Positions 23,980-24,227 of a DNA stretch of 24,227 nucleotides are shown piece after piece (position 1 is the first letter of the stretch; every line of letters begins with the position of its first letter). A program made the position numbers and the translations under genes. Below the pieces are notes generated by a model. That model was not told where the DNA came from and ran no database searches. It saw nothing but the letters and a program-made list of their open reading frames with translations. Origin of the DNA: JAVVFH01 sp032250585 (GTDB lineage: Bacteria > Pseudomonadota > Gammaproteobacteria > Xanthomonadales > SZUA-36); the NCBI GenBank assembly GCA_032250585.1, contig JAVVFH010000023.1, positions 1 to 24,227 of the forward strand, given 5' to 3'.

Positions 23980-24227
23980 ATGAATTTCCGCAACCGTGCC
24001 GCTCAGTCGGGTTTTTCCTTACTTGAGCTCTCGCTCGCGACGGCCATCTATTCAATGGGTCTGGGAGGACTGTCCCTATTGATGTTCGCGGCCGTCCAGG
24101 GAACCGCGGACGCCCGGCACCAGACGGTGGCGGTGGCCGAAGCCAGTTCCCTGGCCGAAACGATCCTGATGAACCCGGCCGCTTTCGGCCATTACATCGA
24201 ACCGCCGGCGGCCGCTGACCGTGATTG
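23980..24227 (+). CDS. pilV: Type IV pilus modification protein PilV-like prepilin (3' end outside window)
   Basis: The first 82 residues are present. A short basic leader ending AAQSG is followed by the type III (class) prepilin cleavage motif G/FSLLE at residues 11-15, with Glu5 of the mature protein. The hydrophobic helix LSLATAIYSMGLGGLSLLMFAAVQG and the following AVAEASSLAETILMNPAAF are characteristic of PilV minor pilins. AAGGGAGGA sits 5 nt before the ATG, a strong site. It probably begins a minor-pilin operon (pilV-pilW-pilX-pilY1) beyond the window. A PilE or GspI-like prepilin is less likely. Confidence 0.85.
   Translation, partial: MNFRNRAAQSGFSLLELSLATAIYSMGLGGLSLLMFAAVQGTADARHQTVAVAEASSLAETILMNPAAFGHYIEPPAAADRD

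Overview
The window is GC-rich, densely coded bacterial DNA with Gram-negative hallmarks: a TonB-dependent outer-membrane receptor, a lipocalin lipoprotein, a type IV prepilin, and many Shine-Dalgarno and ATGA/TGATG couplings. The set (FdsGBA-type formate dehydrogenase, PncA/PncB salvage, PilV-like prepilin, MtnA with a FucA-like aldolase) best fits a free-living, probably aquatic gammaproteobacterium. That placement is inference. No phage, insertion sequence or CRISPR array was seen. The 10-N run at 17882-17891 shows this is a scaffolded draft assembly.

Layout. (1) 1-5531, minus strand: acyl-CoA ligase, fdsG, fdsB and fdsA, tightly spaced in one direction. fdsA stops matching its family at about 132, where the plus strand becomes a ClC chloride-channel fragment; this is a chimeric junction or a rearrangement. 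(2) 5825-8089, plus strand: an aldehyde dehydrogenase with an apparent in-frame internal deletion, then alanine racemase. (3) 8135-9872, minus strand: mtnA overlapping a FucA-like class II aldolase, the arrangement of the DHAP (methylthio-alkyl) shunt for 5'-methylthioadenosine salvage. (4) 10200-10442: a small unknown protein. (5) 10454-13245, minus strand: two glycosyltransferases downstream of a broken, frameshifted modC remnant. (6) 13246-17071, minus strand: pncA-pncB-PyrR-like phosphoribosyltransferase joined by two ATGA overlaps, then a beta carbonic anhydrase coupled to a lipocalin. A macrodomain protein at 17217 diverges from pncA, giving an NAD/ADP-ribose cluster. (7) 17821-22204: TonB-dependent receptor (with the N gap), a MarR-family regulator and a divergent Nramp-superfamily transporter. 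The receptor promoter carries a perfect inverted repeat between -35 and -10. (8) 22305-24227: hisC preceded by a translationally coupled 24-codon ORF, a three-copy ~38-bp tandem repeat, tRNA-Thr(CGU), and the start of a PilV-like prepilin.

How the parts may work together: acyl-CoA ligase, formate dehydrogenase, aldehyde dehydrogenase and the MtnA/aldolase pair could all serve C1 and methylthio-compound catabolism, because the ligase resembles methylmercaptopropionate-CoA ligases. PncA/PncB/PRTase and the macrodomain protein would recycle nicotinamide and ADP-ribose derivatives. The receptor, MarR and Nramp-like genes look like a regulated uptake locus. Several genes are interrupted in ways that look like joins at short shared sequences (fdsA/ClC, ALDH, modC). 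These need checking against reads before being treated as biology.
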